A stretch of 63,276 bases of DNA. Origin: DATEDA01 sp963789885 (lineage in GTDB: Bacteria > Pseudomonadota > Gammaproteobacteria > Burkholderiales > SG8-39). Position numbers and translations under genes: made by a program. Shown piece after piece: positions 36,093 through 43,888 of this stretch (the stretch's first letter is position 1; the number at the start of each line of letters is the position of its first letter). The stretch is from NCBI GenBank assembly GCA_963789885.1, contig CAWBNB010000028.1, positions 1 to 63,276 of the forward strand, written 5' to 3'. Below the pieces are notes generated by a model. That model was not told where the DNA came from. It searched no databases and saw only the letters and a list, made by a program, of their open reading frames with translations.

Positions 36093-37472
36093 GTGATAGT
36101 CCTTCTCACCCTCTCTTATCTCGCCGGGGCGCTTACGATCCTCGCCCCCTGCATCCTGCCGATCCTGCCCTTCGTATTCGCACGAGCGGATCGACCCTTC
36201 CTCCGCAGCGGCTTGCCGCTCCTTGCGGGAATGGCGGTCACCTTTGCCGGCGTGGCCACGCTCGCGGCGGTCGGCGGGGCATGGGCTGTCCAGGCCAACC
36301 AGTACGGACGCATCGCCGCCATCGCGCTGCTCGGCATCTTCGGCGTCACGCTAGTTGCGCCCGCGCTCGCCGATCGGTTGACCCGCCCTCTGGTCGCGAT
36401 CGGATCCCGCCTCTCCGACGCCGCTCACCGTGGCGCGCAAACCTCCGGCCAGTCGGTCTTGCCGTCGGTAGCGCTCGGCATTGCGACCGGTCTGCTCTGG
36501 GCGCCCTGCGCGGGACCGATCCTCGGGATCATCCTGACGGCAGCCGCGCTGCGCGGCGCGAGCGCGGAAACCTCCCTGCTGCTGCTCGCTTACGGGGCCG
36601 GCGCTGCCACGTCGTTGGCTCTCGCTGTGCTGGTCGGCGGCCGGGTCTTCAACGCCATGAAGCGGTCACTCGGCATCGGCGAGCACCTGCGCCGGGGTCT
36701 GGGCGTCGCAGTACTGGCAGGCGTCGCGGCGGTCGCGCTCGGTCTGGACACCGGGCTTCTCGCGCAGCTCTCGTCCGGCAGCACCACGTCCATTGAGGAT
36801 GCCCTCCTGAAAAGATTCCGCCCCGGTCCGGACGAACGTACCGGGGCGCCGGCAATGTCCACTGCGGACGGATTGGTAGTCGTCGCGGCCGCCGACACCG
36901 TGCCGGCCAGTCCTGCGGCCTCGCTTCCAGTCGAGGGAAACCTCCCGGCGCTCACCGGCATCACGCAGTGGCTGAATTCCCCGGCGCTCACACCGGAATC
37001 CCTGCGCGGCAGGGTCGTTCTCGTCGACTTCTGGACCTATTCCTGCATCAACTGCCTGCACGCCCTGCCGCACGTACGCGAATGGGCGCAGAAGTACAAA
37101 GATCAGGGGCTGGTCGTGATCGGCGTGCATTCACCGGAGTTCGCGTACGAGCGGGACATCGGCAACGTGAAGCGCGCCGTGCGCGACCTCGGTATCAGCT
37201 TTCCCGTGGCGATCGACAACGACTTCGCCGTGTGGCGCGCCTTCGAGAATGAATACTGGCCAGCGCACTACTTCATCGACGCCCGGGGACGGGTCCGCTT
37301 CCACCATTTCGGCGAAGGCGCGTACGAGCGGTCGGAGCAGGTGATCCGTCAGTTGCTCGAGGAGGCGCGCGCGGCCGGGGGGAGCGGCCGCGGCGGCGCC
37401 AGCGAGGCTGCCGCGTCCCGCGGGAACGACACCGCGTCCCGGTCTGTCGAATCGTCTTTGAGCGAGGGTTGA
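36093..37472 (+). CDS. DipZ-like CcdA-thioredoxin fusion
   Basis: A 459-residue membrane protein. The N-terminal 230 residues form a CcdA/DsbD-beta type transporter with two key Cys motifs (LAPCILPILPF and WAPCAGPILG). After a linker, a periplasmic thioredoxin/TlpA-like domain carries the redox motif WTYSCINCLHALPH. GTG 36093 follows CGGAG. Such fusions carry electrons from cytoplasmic thioredoxin to periplasmic thiol proteins, here most likely the MsrA encoded three bases downstream. A Gly/Ser-rich C-terminal tail is unusual. Confidence 0.87.
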   Translation: MIVLLTLSYLAGALTILAPCILPILPFVFARADRPFLRSGLPLLAGMAVTFAGVATLAAVGGAWAVQANQYGRIAAIALLGIFGVTLVAPALADRLTRPLVAIGSRLSDAAHRGAQTSGQSVLPSVALGIATGLLWAPCAGPILGIILTAAALRGASAETSLLLLAYGAGAATSLALAVLVGGRVFNAMKRSLGIGEHLRRGLGVAVLAGVAAVALGLDTGLLAQLSSGSTTSIEDALLKRFRPGPDERTGAPAMSTADGLVVVAAADTVPASPAASLPVEGNLPALTGITQWLNSPALTPESLRGRVVLVDFWTYSCINCLHALPHVREWAQKYKDQGLVVIGVHSPEFAYERDIGNVKRAVRDLGISFPVAIDNDFAVWRAFENEYWPAHYFIDARGRVRFHHFGEGAYERSEQVIRQLLEEARAAGGSGRGGASEAAASRGNDTASRSVESSLSEG

Positions 37473-37475
37473 ACC

Positions 37476-38234
37476 ATGGAGATCAAGCATTCCCGATTGC
37501 ACACCGCCCCGGCCCTCGGTTCGAGGTCCTCGAGTGTCCTGCTCATGAGCATGGCTTTTGTTGCACTCGTCGCCGCGGTGGTCTGGCATGCCGGTCCGCG
37601 GGCAGCGGAAAAGGCAGTGATGGTGCCCGCGCCGGTCGTCGACGAGGTCGCTCCGCCCGGAGCCGCTACCGAAACGGCCGTGCTGGCGGGCGGCTGCTTC
37701 TGGGGAGTGCAAGGGGTGTTCCAGCACGTCAAGGGCGTGACGAGCGCGGTGTCAGGGTACGCCGGAGGTGATGCGCGCAGCGCACGGTACGAGACCGTGG
37801 GCTCCGGCATGACCGGCCACGCGGAGTCGGTGAGAATCACCTTCGATCCAAGGCAGATCAGCTACGGGCGCGTGCTCCAGATCTATTTCTCGGTGGCACA
37901 CGATCCGACGCAGCTGAACCGCCAGGGGCCGGACTCGGGACCGCAATACCGCTCGGCAATTTTTCCGGCCACCGCCGAGCAAGCTCGCGTGGCGGAGCGC
38001 TACATCGCCCAGCTCGACGAGGCGAAAGTCTTCGGGAAGCCGATAGCGACCCGAGTCGAGCCGTCGAAGGCGTTCTATCCGGCCGAGGCCTATCACCAGG
38101 ACTTCCTGACGCAGCATCCGCGCCATCCGTACATCGTGATCAACGACCTGCCGAAGATCGAGGACCTGAAGCGTCTGTTCCCCGAGAGCTATCGGGCGGA
38201 GCCGGTCCTGGTCACGGCGACGGCGGGCTCCTGA
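37476..38234 (+). CDS. msrA: Membrane-anchored peptide methionine sulfoxide reductase A
   Basis: A 252-residue MsrA with an added N-terminal anchor (SVLLMSMAFVALVAAVVWHAG, about residues 19-40), so the catalytic domain should face the periplasm. The active-site motif is GGCFWGVQGVF; GYAGGDARSARYETVGSGMTGHAESV and the YHQDFL end are also typical. The anchor, the DipZ partner upstream and the Met-rich peptide form a coherent set: oxidised Met in the peptide reduced by MsrA, MsrA re-reduced by DipZ. Confidence 0.9.
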   Translation: MEIKHSRLHTAPALGSRSSSVLLMSMAFVALVAAVVWHAGPRAAEKAVMVPAPVVDEVAPPGAATETAVLAGGCFWGVQGVFQHVKGVTSAVSGYAGGDARSARYETVGSGMTGHAESVRITFDPRQISYGRVLQIYFSVAHDPTQLNRQGPDSGPQYRSAIFPATAEQARVAERYIAQLDEAKVFGKPIATRVEPSKAFYPAEAYHQDFLTQHPRHPYIVINDLPKIEDLKRLFPESYRAEPVLVTATAGS

Positions 38235-38296
38235 CGGCGTGGACGTGGCGCACGGCGCGATCTGTCGCTGCGAATCGCCGCTCCGACCGCCGCCGC

Positions 38297-39202
38297 CTAC
38301 GGCCACGCGGGCAGCCTGAGCTCCGCTGCAAGGAAGTCGATGAAGAGGCGAACCCGCGCCGGCAGATAGCGTGCCGAGGAGTACACGACGTAGAGGCGGC
38401 TCGACGGGAGCCGCCACGCAGGTAGTACGTCGCGCAGAGCGCCGCGCGCCAGCTCGTGGGCCACGCACCATACCGGAAGCGGGGCGATCCCCAATCCGGC
38501 CAACGCGGCGGCCCGCATCGCCTCGGCGTTGTTCACGCGCAGGCACGCGTTGACGCGCACGCTGGTATCGCCTGCCGGCCCGCTCAGCGAGAGCAGTTCC
38601 GGGTCGTCGAAGTAGGTGTAAACGACGAAACGGTGGTGGTCCAGGTCGGCGGGCGCGGCGGGCGTGCCCTGCGCCGCCAGATAGCCGGGTGAGGCCACGA
38701 GCAGACGCGGGGTCTCGCCGAGCGCCCGGGCGTGAAGGAGGGAGTCGTCGAGGTTGGCGATGCGAATCGAAAGATCGACGCCTTCCTGCACCAGATCGAC
38801 GAATCGGTCGTTCATGAGGAGATCGATCGAGGCGTCCGGGTGGGCCGCGAGGAACCGGTTCACGACCGGCACGACGTGCATTCGCCCGAACCCCATCGGG
38901 GCCGCGACGCGAATGCGCCCGACGGCAGCCTGCGCGCCGGCGCGCACGCTCGACTCGATCTCATCCGCTTCGGCGAGCAAGCGCCGGCAGCGCTCGTAGA
39001 AGTCGAGCCCCGCCTCGGTTGGTCGCAGCCGGCGGGTGCTGCGCTCCAGGAGCCGGACGCCCAGCCGGCGCTCGAGGGCGGCGATCCGCTTGCTGGCGGT
39101 CGGCTGCGTCAGTGCGAGCCCCTCCGCCGCGCGGGAAAAGCTGCCGGTCTCCACGACCCGGGCGAACAGCGCCATCGTGTCCAGACGGTCCATCGCTTTC
39201 AT
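38297..39202 (-). CDS. LysR-family transcriptional regulator
   Basis: A 301-residue LysR protein: N-terminal winged helix (FARVVETGSFSRAAEGLALTQPTASKRIAALERRLG) and a periplasmic-binding-like effector domain (GRIRVAAPMGFGRMHVVPVV). Start 39202 or the in-frame ATG at 39193. It is divergent from the GST genes, with a 91-base shared intergenic region, so it probably controls them. Confidence 0.9.
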   Translation of the reverse strand: MKAMDRLDTMALFARVVETGSFSRAAEGLALTQPTASKRIAALERRLGVRLLERSTRRLRPTEAGLDFYERCRRLLAEADEIESSVRAGAQAAVGRIRVAAPMGFGRMHVVPVVNRFLAAHPDASIDLLMNDRFVDLVQEGVDLSIRIANLDDSLLHARALGETPRLLVASPGYLAAQGTPAAPADLDHHRFVVYTYFDDPELLSLSGPAGDTSVRVNACLRVNNAEAMRAAALAGLGIAPLPVWCVAHELARGALRDVLPAWRLPSSRLYVVYSSARYLPARVRLFIDFLAAELRLPAWP

Positions 39203-39293
39203 TCCCGTTTGGCATAAATCATATGCTGGATAGCCGGTTTTCGGTGGTCAGGCTGACGGCTACAGTTGCCACTTATTCTCCAAAGGTCGATCC

Positions 39294-39392
39294 ATGACGC
39301 TCAAGGAAGAGCTTGACGCCTGCCGCGCGCAGTTCCTGCGGACCGCTGATGTCAGCGCGCTCCGCGGTCTCGCGGCCAAGCCCGCAGGATGA
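39294..39392 (+). pseudogene. Peroxiredoxin-like N-terminal fragment fused into GST leader
   Basis: A 32-codon frame, MTLKEELDACRAQFLRTAD then VSALR, resembles the N-terminus of AhpC/TSA-type peroxiredoxins (MSLQEELDAF...). The Cys-containing fold is missing. Its stop overlaps the GST start by ATGA, so it could work as a short translated leader for the GST. Recognition is from a short segment. Confidence 0.4.
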
Positions 39393-40081
39393 GTCTCGTC
39401 CTCTACGACCTCGCGGCCCCCGGCGGCCGCCGCTTCAGCCCGAATTGCTGGCGCACGACAATGGCGCTCGCGCACAAGGGGCTCGAGTGGGAGTCCCGAG
39501 CCACGCTGTTCACCGAGATCGCCGGCATCGCCGGCGGGGGGCAGAAGACCGTGCCGGTCCTCGAGGACGCCGGGACGGTCGTCGGCGACAGCTGGCAGAT
39601 CGCCGAGCATCTCGAGACGCGCTACGCCGACCGGCCATCGCTCTTCGGCGGCGAGACCGGCAAACGGCTGGCCTGGTTCGTCCAACAGTGGGCGATCACG
39701 CAGCTCCACGCGCCGATCTTCCGCATGATCGTCGCCGACATCCACGATCGGCTCGCGCCCGCCGATCGGCTGTACTTCCGCACTTCGCGCGAGAAGCGCC
39801 TCGGCGGCCGCATCCTGGAGGCGGTGCAGGCCGAACGCGAGGCGACGTTGCCGGCGTTCCGCGCCGCGCTCGCGCCGCTGCGGCTCGCGCTCGCGTCGCA
39901 GGCGTTCCTCGGCGGAGCGGCGCCGACCTACGCCGACTACGTCGTGCTCGGCCCGTTCCAATGGGCGCGCACGATGAGCCCGTTCCGCCTGCTTGCCGAG
40001 GACGACGCGGTCGCCGCCTGGCTCGGCCGCTGCCTCGATCTGTACAACGGCCTCGCGCGTCGCGCGCCGGCCTTCTATTAG
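39389..40081 (+). CDS. Glutathione S-transferase-like protein
   Basis: A 230-residue protein with an N-terminal thioredoxin-like GST domain (LVLYDLAAPGGRRFSPNCWRTTMAL; TVPVLEDAGTVVGDSWQIAEHLE) and an all-helical C-terminal domain. The NCWRT segment at the first helix resembles LigE/beta-etherase-type GSTs. It lies in a two-GST operon divergent from LysR. Substrate unknown. Confidence 0.8.
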   Translation: MSLVLYDLAAPGGRRFSPNCWRTTMALAHKGLEWESRATLFTEIAGIAGGGQKTVPVLEDAGTVVGDSWQIAEHLETRYADRPSLFGGETGKRLAWFVQQWAITQLHAPIFRMIVADIHDRLAPADRLYFRTSREKRLGGRILEAVQAEREATLPAFRAALAPLRLALASQAFLGGAAPTYADYVVLGPFQWARTMSPFRLLAEDDAVAAWLGRCLDLYNGLARRAPAFY

Positions 40082-40089
40082 GAGCCGTC

Positions 40090-40788
40090 ATGATCGATCT
40101 GTATTTCTGGACCACGCCGAATGGTTACAAGCCGCTCATGTTCCTCGAGGAAACCGGCCTCGAGCACCGCCTCGTCCCGGTGAACATCTCGAAGGGCGAC
40201 CAGTTCAAACCCGAGTTCCTCGCCATCTCGCCCAACAACCGCATGCCGGCAATCGTCGACCATGCGCCTGTCGGAGGTGGGCCCCCCGTGTCGGTCTTCG
40301 AGTCCGGAGCGATCCTGCTCTACCTCGCCGAGAAGACCGGGAGATTCCTGCCGGGCGACCTCCGCGGCCGAGTCGAGGTGCTGCAGTGGCTCTTCTGGCA
40401 GATGGGCGGCCTCGGCCCGATGGCCGGCCAGAACCACCACTTCGCCGTCTACGCGCCCGAGAAGCTGCCGTACGCGATCGACCGCTATGTCCGCGAGACC
40501 GGGCGCCTGTATGGCGTCCTTAACAGGCGCCTGGTGGACCGGGCCTTCATCGCCGGCGACGCGTATACGATCGCCGACATGGCGAGCTACCCGTGGATCC
40601 TGCCCCACAAGCGGCAAAGCCAGAATCTCGACGATTTCCCGCACCTCAAGCGCTGGTTCGATGCGGTCAAGGCGCGTCCGGCGACGGTGCGGGCGTACGA
40701 GCGCGGCGTCGCGCTGAACAGGGCGCCCACGGTCACCGAGGAATCGAAGGCGCTGCTGTTCGGCCAGTCGGCCGCGACGGTCAGCTGA
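40090..40788 (+). CDS. Glutathione S-transferase (YfcG/Nu-class-like)
   Basis: A 232-residue GST: IDLYFWTTPNGYKPLMFLEETGL, the Nu-class-like NISKGDQFKPEFLAISPNNRMPAIVD, and an Asn/Thr-rich active-site loop (TPNGYK) as in YfcG/YghU, which act as disulfide-bond reductases of glutathione. The start is eight bases after the previous stop. Nu-class members prefer peroxides and disulfides. Confidence 0.88.
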   Translation: MIDLYFWTTPNGYKPLMFLEETGLEHRLVPVNISKGDQFKPEFLAISPNNRMPAIVDHAPVGGGPPVSVFESGAILLYLAEKTGRFLPGDLRGRVEVLQWLFWQMGGLGPMAGQNHHFAVYAPEKLPYAIDRYVRETGRLYGVLNRRLVDRAFIAGDAYTIADMASYPWILPHKRQSQNLDDFPHLKRWFDAVKARPATVRAYERGVALNRAPTVTEESKALLFGQSAATVS

Positions 40789-40834
40789 GCCGTCGTCGAC
40801 GGTAAGTGGGCCTTTGCCGTGAGGAGAGAGGCTG

Positions 40835-41518
40835 ATGACTGAAGTGGAGGTAGCCATTGTCGTCGGAGCCGGGCCAGGACTGGGAAATGCCTTGGTCACG
40901 CGCTTTGCTGAAGCCGGTATGGCCGTGGCCGCGGTCTCCCGCAGGGGCGTCGCGCCCCAGCTGCAACAAGGCCGCGGCGTCGTTCGTGGATATGCTTGCG
41001 ATGCCACGATAGGCGACCAAGTCAAGACGACGTTCGCGCGTGTTGTCGCAGAACTCGGCCCACCCGACCTGGTGGTATTTAACGTCGGAACTTGGGATCG
41101 CGCGGGCATCCTCGAGATTTCGGACGAGCTCTTCATGCAGGCTTGGCGTACCGGCTGCTTTGGGGGGTTTCTCGTCGGCCGGGCAGCAGCCGAGGCCATG
41201 CTGCCGCGGGGCCGCGGCGCGATCATCTTCACCGGGGCGACCGGCTCGGTTCGCGGTGGCGCGGGGTTCGCAGCCTTCGCCGTCCCGAAGTTCGGCCTCC
41301 GCGCGCTAGCCCAGAGTATGGCCCGCGAACTTGGACCCAAGGGCGTTCACGTGGCTCACGTCGTTATCGACGGCATGATTGGCCAAGACGGCGGGGCACC
41401 GCAGGAGGGCGTTCTCAAGCCGACCGAAATCGCCGAAGCCTACTATCAGCTCTATCGGCAAAAGCGCAGCGCCTGGACGCACGAGATTGATCTCCGGCCG
41501 TCGGGTGAGAAATTCTGA
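40835..41518 (+). CDS. SDR-like protein lacking the catalytic Tyr
   Basis: A 227-residue Rossmann protein. The dinucleotide motif GAGPGLGNAL is present, but at the YxxxK position the sequence is FAVPK, so the catalytic Tyr is Phe. This looks like a group feature rather than a local mutation, since the rest of the segment is well conserved (LRALAQSMARELGPKGVHVAHVVIDG). AGGAGAGAGG upstream marks the start. Activity as a dehydrogenase is doubtful. Confidence 0.78.
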   Translation: MTEVEVAIVVGAGPGLGNALVTRFAEAGMAVAAVSRRGVAPQLQQGRGVVRGYACDATIGDQVKTTFARVVAELGPPDLVVFNVGTWDRAGILEISDELFMQAWRTGCFGGFLVGRAAAEAMLPRGRGAIIFTGATGSVRGGAGFAAFAVPKFGLRALAQSMARELGPKGVHVAHVVIDGMIGQDGGAPQEGVLKPTEIAEAYYQLYRQKRSAWTHEIDLRPSGEKF

Positions 41519-41638
41519 GCGAAGAATCGCGAAGCCGAAACGCCGGTGCGGCGATGGTTGCTGGCGAGACTGCAGAAGAATCTGATGCCGGCTACTGGTC
41601 GGCGAGAAGATTCAGGGTCCGGCCTGCGCCATCGAGCC

Positions 41639-41755
41639 ATGCTTACCGTGGTGATATTGACCTGGGCGATAAGCTGGCCGGCGATCAAGTCGGCGTCGCG
41701 ACGGTTCCGCCCGATTCGGTACGCACGCTTCCGCTATGTGATCGGTTGCCGCTAG
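41639..41755 (+). pseudogene. EamA/DMT transporter N-terminal remnant
   Basis: MLTVVILTWAISWPAIKSA followed, with frame changes, by VATVPP and YARFRYVIG, resembles the first helix and loop of DMT/EamA permeases. It stops after about 38 codons and nothing of the remaining nine helices is visible. The rest of the 41519-41920 gap shows no gene. Confidence 0.4.
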
Positions 41756-42010
41756 GCGTGAAGTTGCCTTTCCGCCGCGATCGGACTGGCCGCTTGTCGC
41801 GGTTTCAGGGATGCTCGAGATGGCCGCGCATTCCGCATTAACCGCTCTCGCGTTGAACATCATTCTGATCGAGCCCTGTCGTCCGCAGTAACTCGATCGA
41901 CTTCCGGGTGATCGAGGAACTGTCCCGGACCAATCGTCGGAAAGGTGCAACTAACTGATCGAAATAAAGGTGAAACCGGGAAGTATTCGGGACAGTATCG
42001 AGCTAAGAAC

Positions 42011-42439
42011 TTACCCGTAAATAATGTTTACTTTCGCGGGCACACGCCGGAAGCTGATGATGGCAGCGGCGAGCATGGTCAACGCCAGGTAAGAGCGATG
42101 CATCTTCTCATAGCGAACGAGCAGTTTGCGGAAGCGCGTGAACCACGAGTGCGCCACTTCGACCACCCAGCGCCGCGGGGGCTTGCCTTGGGCGCGTTGG
42201 GTCGGCTCTTCGCCGCGCGGACGGACATGCGGCGTGTAGTTGCGGTCGACCATGCTCTGCTTGGCGACTGCGCCGACGAAGCCGGCGTCGGCGCACAGGT
42301 GTTGCCGGGCGCGCGGGGCAACGGCCGGCCGTGGCAGGACGAGCGCGTCGAGAGTGGGCACCAATTGGCTGATGTCATGGCGATTAGCCGCGGTCACGAT
42401 GATCGACAGCGGGACGCCACCGGCGTCGACCAGCAACAT
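42011..42439 (-). CDS. IS5-family transposase, downstream frame (orfB)
   Basis: 142 residues, the catalytic C-terminal half, matching copy 1 except for a few residues (GEEPTQRAQGKPPRR). It depends on a frameshift at the A7 run (42453-42459, minus strand) and should give a fusion with orfA. The C-terminus is two residues longer than in copy 1. Confidence 0.8.
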   Translation of the reverse strand: MLLVDAGGVPLSIIVTAANRHDISQLVPTLDALVLPRPAVAPRARQHLCADAGFVGAVAKQSMVDRNYTPHVRPRGEEPTQRAQGKPPRRWVVEVAHSWFTRFRKLLVRYEKMHRSYLALTMLAAAIISFRRVPAKVNIIYG

Positions 42440-42872
42440 TCGCTTGCTTCCATTTTTTTCCCCGGTCGGTGGGGTTGGGCCCCACCGACTCTTGCGCCAG
42501 CGGTGCCTTCAGTAATGCCCCGTCGATGCTCTGCCACCGCCAGGCGATACCCTCCATCTCGTCGTACTCGGCCAATCCCGCTTGCCACAGCGCGACGAAG
42601 AAGCCGGCTTTTTCCCATTCCAGGAACCGCTTGTGGATGGCACTGGCGCTGCCGAACCGCTCGCTCGGCAACGCTTTCCATTGGCAGCCGGTACGCAATA
42701 CGTACACGATGGCCTCGAAGACCACGCGCACCTCTTTCGGCTTGCGTCCGCCGCCCGGTTTGCGCGCAAACTTCCGCCGCGTCGGCCGCCCCGGCCGCGG
42801 CGGGATCAGCGGCTCGACGCGCTCCCAAAATGCATCCGAGACTACCCATGATTCCAGCCGTGCTTTCGCCAT
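42384..42872 (-). CDS. IS5-family transposase, upstream frame (orfA)
   Basis: 162 residues, identical to the copy 1 frame in translation. It holds the N-terminal region and the first catalytic Asp (SIDGALLKAP). After the A7 run the frame continues in unrelated residues, as in copy 1. Confidence 0.82.
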   Translation of the reverse strand: MAKARLESWVVSDAFWERVEPLIPPRPGRPTRRKFARKPGGGRKPKEVRVVFEAIVYVLRTGCQWKALPSERFGSASAIHKRFLEWEKAGFFVALWQAGLAEYDEMEGIAWRWQSIDGALLKAPLAQESVGPNPTDRGKKWKQANVAGRRRWRPAVDHRDRG

Positions 42873-43037
42873 CGCTTTCCTCCGTCCCGCGCATCATCGC
42901 GGACGGAGGAACAATGTACTCCTTTATTCACGGATAAGCTCTAAGTCTCTGATGCAACTTGCCTTCCCAATCTGCATGGGGTGCAGGGGGTCGAGTGTTC
43001 GAATCACTTCGCCCCGACCAATCGACTCAATGACTTG

Positions 43038-43063
43038 GGCCGCTCACTCGCGGCCTTGTCTTT
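43038..43063 (+). terminator. Intrinsic terminator after tRNA-Pro 3' end
   Basis: GGCCGC-TCACTC-GCGGCC is a perfect 6-bp stem followed by TTGTCTTT. It lies 18 bases after the ACCA of copy E and may be the original terminator of the tRNA gene this copy came from. The group II intron begins directly after it. Confidence 0.65.
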
Positions 43064-43685
43064 GTGCGCCCAGCATGGGCGCGATCTTGGAGGTGCAAGT
43101 CCTCCCACGAGTAGACCACTGCGAGTGAAGCGAAGCGCAACTGCGCGAGGGTGACCGAGCGTGGGAAGGAAGCGTGGAGCGAAACCGCGAGCCGAGGTAC
43201 ACGAACCGGATCTGAGGCGATGCCGAGCAGGGCGAGCGGGCAATGTACCGCGAAGCTGTAGTGGTCAAGGCTCAGGCGGCGTAAATCCGGCGGCTGTGCG
43301 GGGAAGGATCGCGTTCTTACCTGGGGAGATCTCGCCTTGTGCCTGAAAGGGTGACGGGGACGACCCGGAGCGAGAAGTCAGCAGAGGCCGTAGTAGTCGC
43401 GAGACGAAGGGCCGAAGGAATGGGAGGGGAGGCCCTCTGGTTCTCGGATTTGGACTGTCTCAGATGTTCGCGTCAGCGAAGCTCGCCAACCAACCAGGCT
43501 GGGTGAAGCCCGAATGGTCGTGGCAGCGAGAAACCGAATCGGGCGGATCAGAAATCAGCCACCCCCGGCGGCGTGCTGGGACTCATTCCGGGGCGCTGAC
43601 CTCAACTGTTCCAACCGCCCGGTGCGGACCCGCATGCCGGGTGGTGTGGGAGGGGCCCGATTAGCGATGATCGGCCCCTATCCCG
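43064..43685 (+). ncRNA. ORF-less group II intron remnant
   Basis: The 5' end GTGCGCCCAGCATGGGCG and the following CTTGGAGGTGCAAGTCCTCC are typical of bacterial group II intron domain I. Near the 3' end, ACCGCCCGG and CCGGGTGGT form a domain V-like hairpin around TGCGGACCCGCA, followed by a domain VI-like hairpin (GGGGCC...GGCCCC) and CTATCCCG. Only about 620 bases separate the ends and no reverse transcriptase frame is present, so the domain IV ORF is lost. Position right behind a terminator is typical of class C introns. The exact 3' boundary is uncertain by a few bases. Confidence 0.7.
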
Positions 43686-43840
43686 TTTTCCTGCGTGAGT
43701 TTTGCGTGAGTTTCGGCGGCCGCGCCGCCGATCACACGAATCACGCTCGTCGATTCGCCGACCGAGAGCACCTTCTCCACGGCCTCCTGGAGCTCGTCGA
43801 TCCGGGCCCGCGAGTAGCTGCCGGAGCAGAAGATCGACAT
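43661..43840 (-). CDS. Possible small ORF overlapping intron end
   Basis: A 59-residue frame, MSIFCSGSYSRARIDELQEAV then EKVLSVGESTSVIRVIGGAA, with protein-like composition. Its end lies in the intron's 3' domains, so it may be the truncated tail of an interrupted gene. No ribosome binding site is evident and the family is not recognised. Confidence 0.25.
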   Translation of the reverse strand: MSIFCSGSYSRARIDELQEAVEKVLSVGESTSVIRVIGGAAAETHAKLTQENGIGADHR

Positions 43841-43888
43841 CCGCCTGATCCAGGGCCTGCTCCGACAGAAGAAAGCTCGAGCCCCACA

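Larger units (their letters stand above)
42007..42941 (-). mobile_element. IS5-family element, copy 2 (complete)
   Basis: A 935-bp element. Ends GAACTTACCCGTAAATAA and (inverted) GAGCTTATCCGTGAATAA are imperfect terminal repeats. It is flanked by TAA (or CTAA if the C is shared) on both sides. The interior is almost identical to copy 1, implying recent transposition. Confidence 0.88.
41921..43020 (+). repeat. tRNA-Pro(GGG) 3'-half repeat, copy E, split by IS5
   Basis: The 5' part (41921-42006) has TGTCCCGGACCAATCGTC and the inverse arm TATTCGGGACAG. The IS5 copy lies within the linker. The 3' part resumes at 42942 with TAAGTCTCTGATGC and ends with the anticodon arm, T-arm and CGCCCCGACCA at 43020. 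CTAA flanks the IS on both sides, which shows the repeat predates the insertion. Downstream sequence differs from copies A and D and contains a terminator. Confidence 0.82.
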
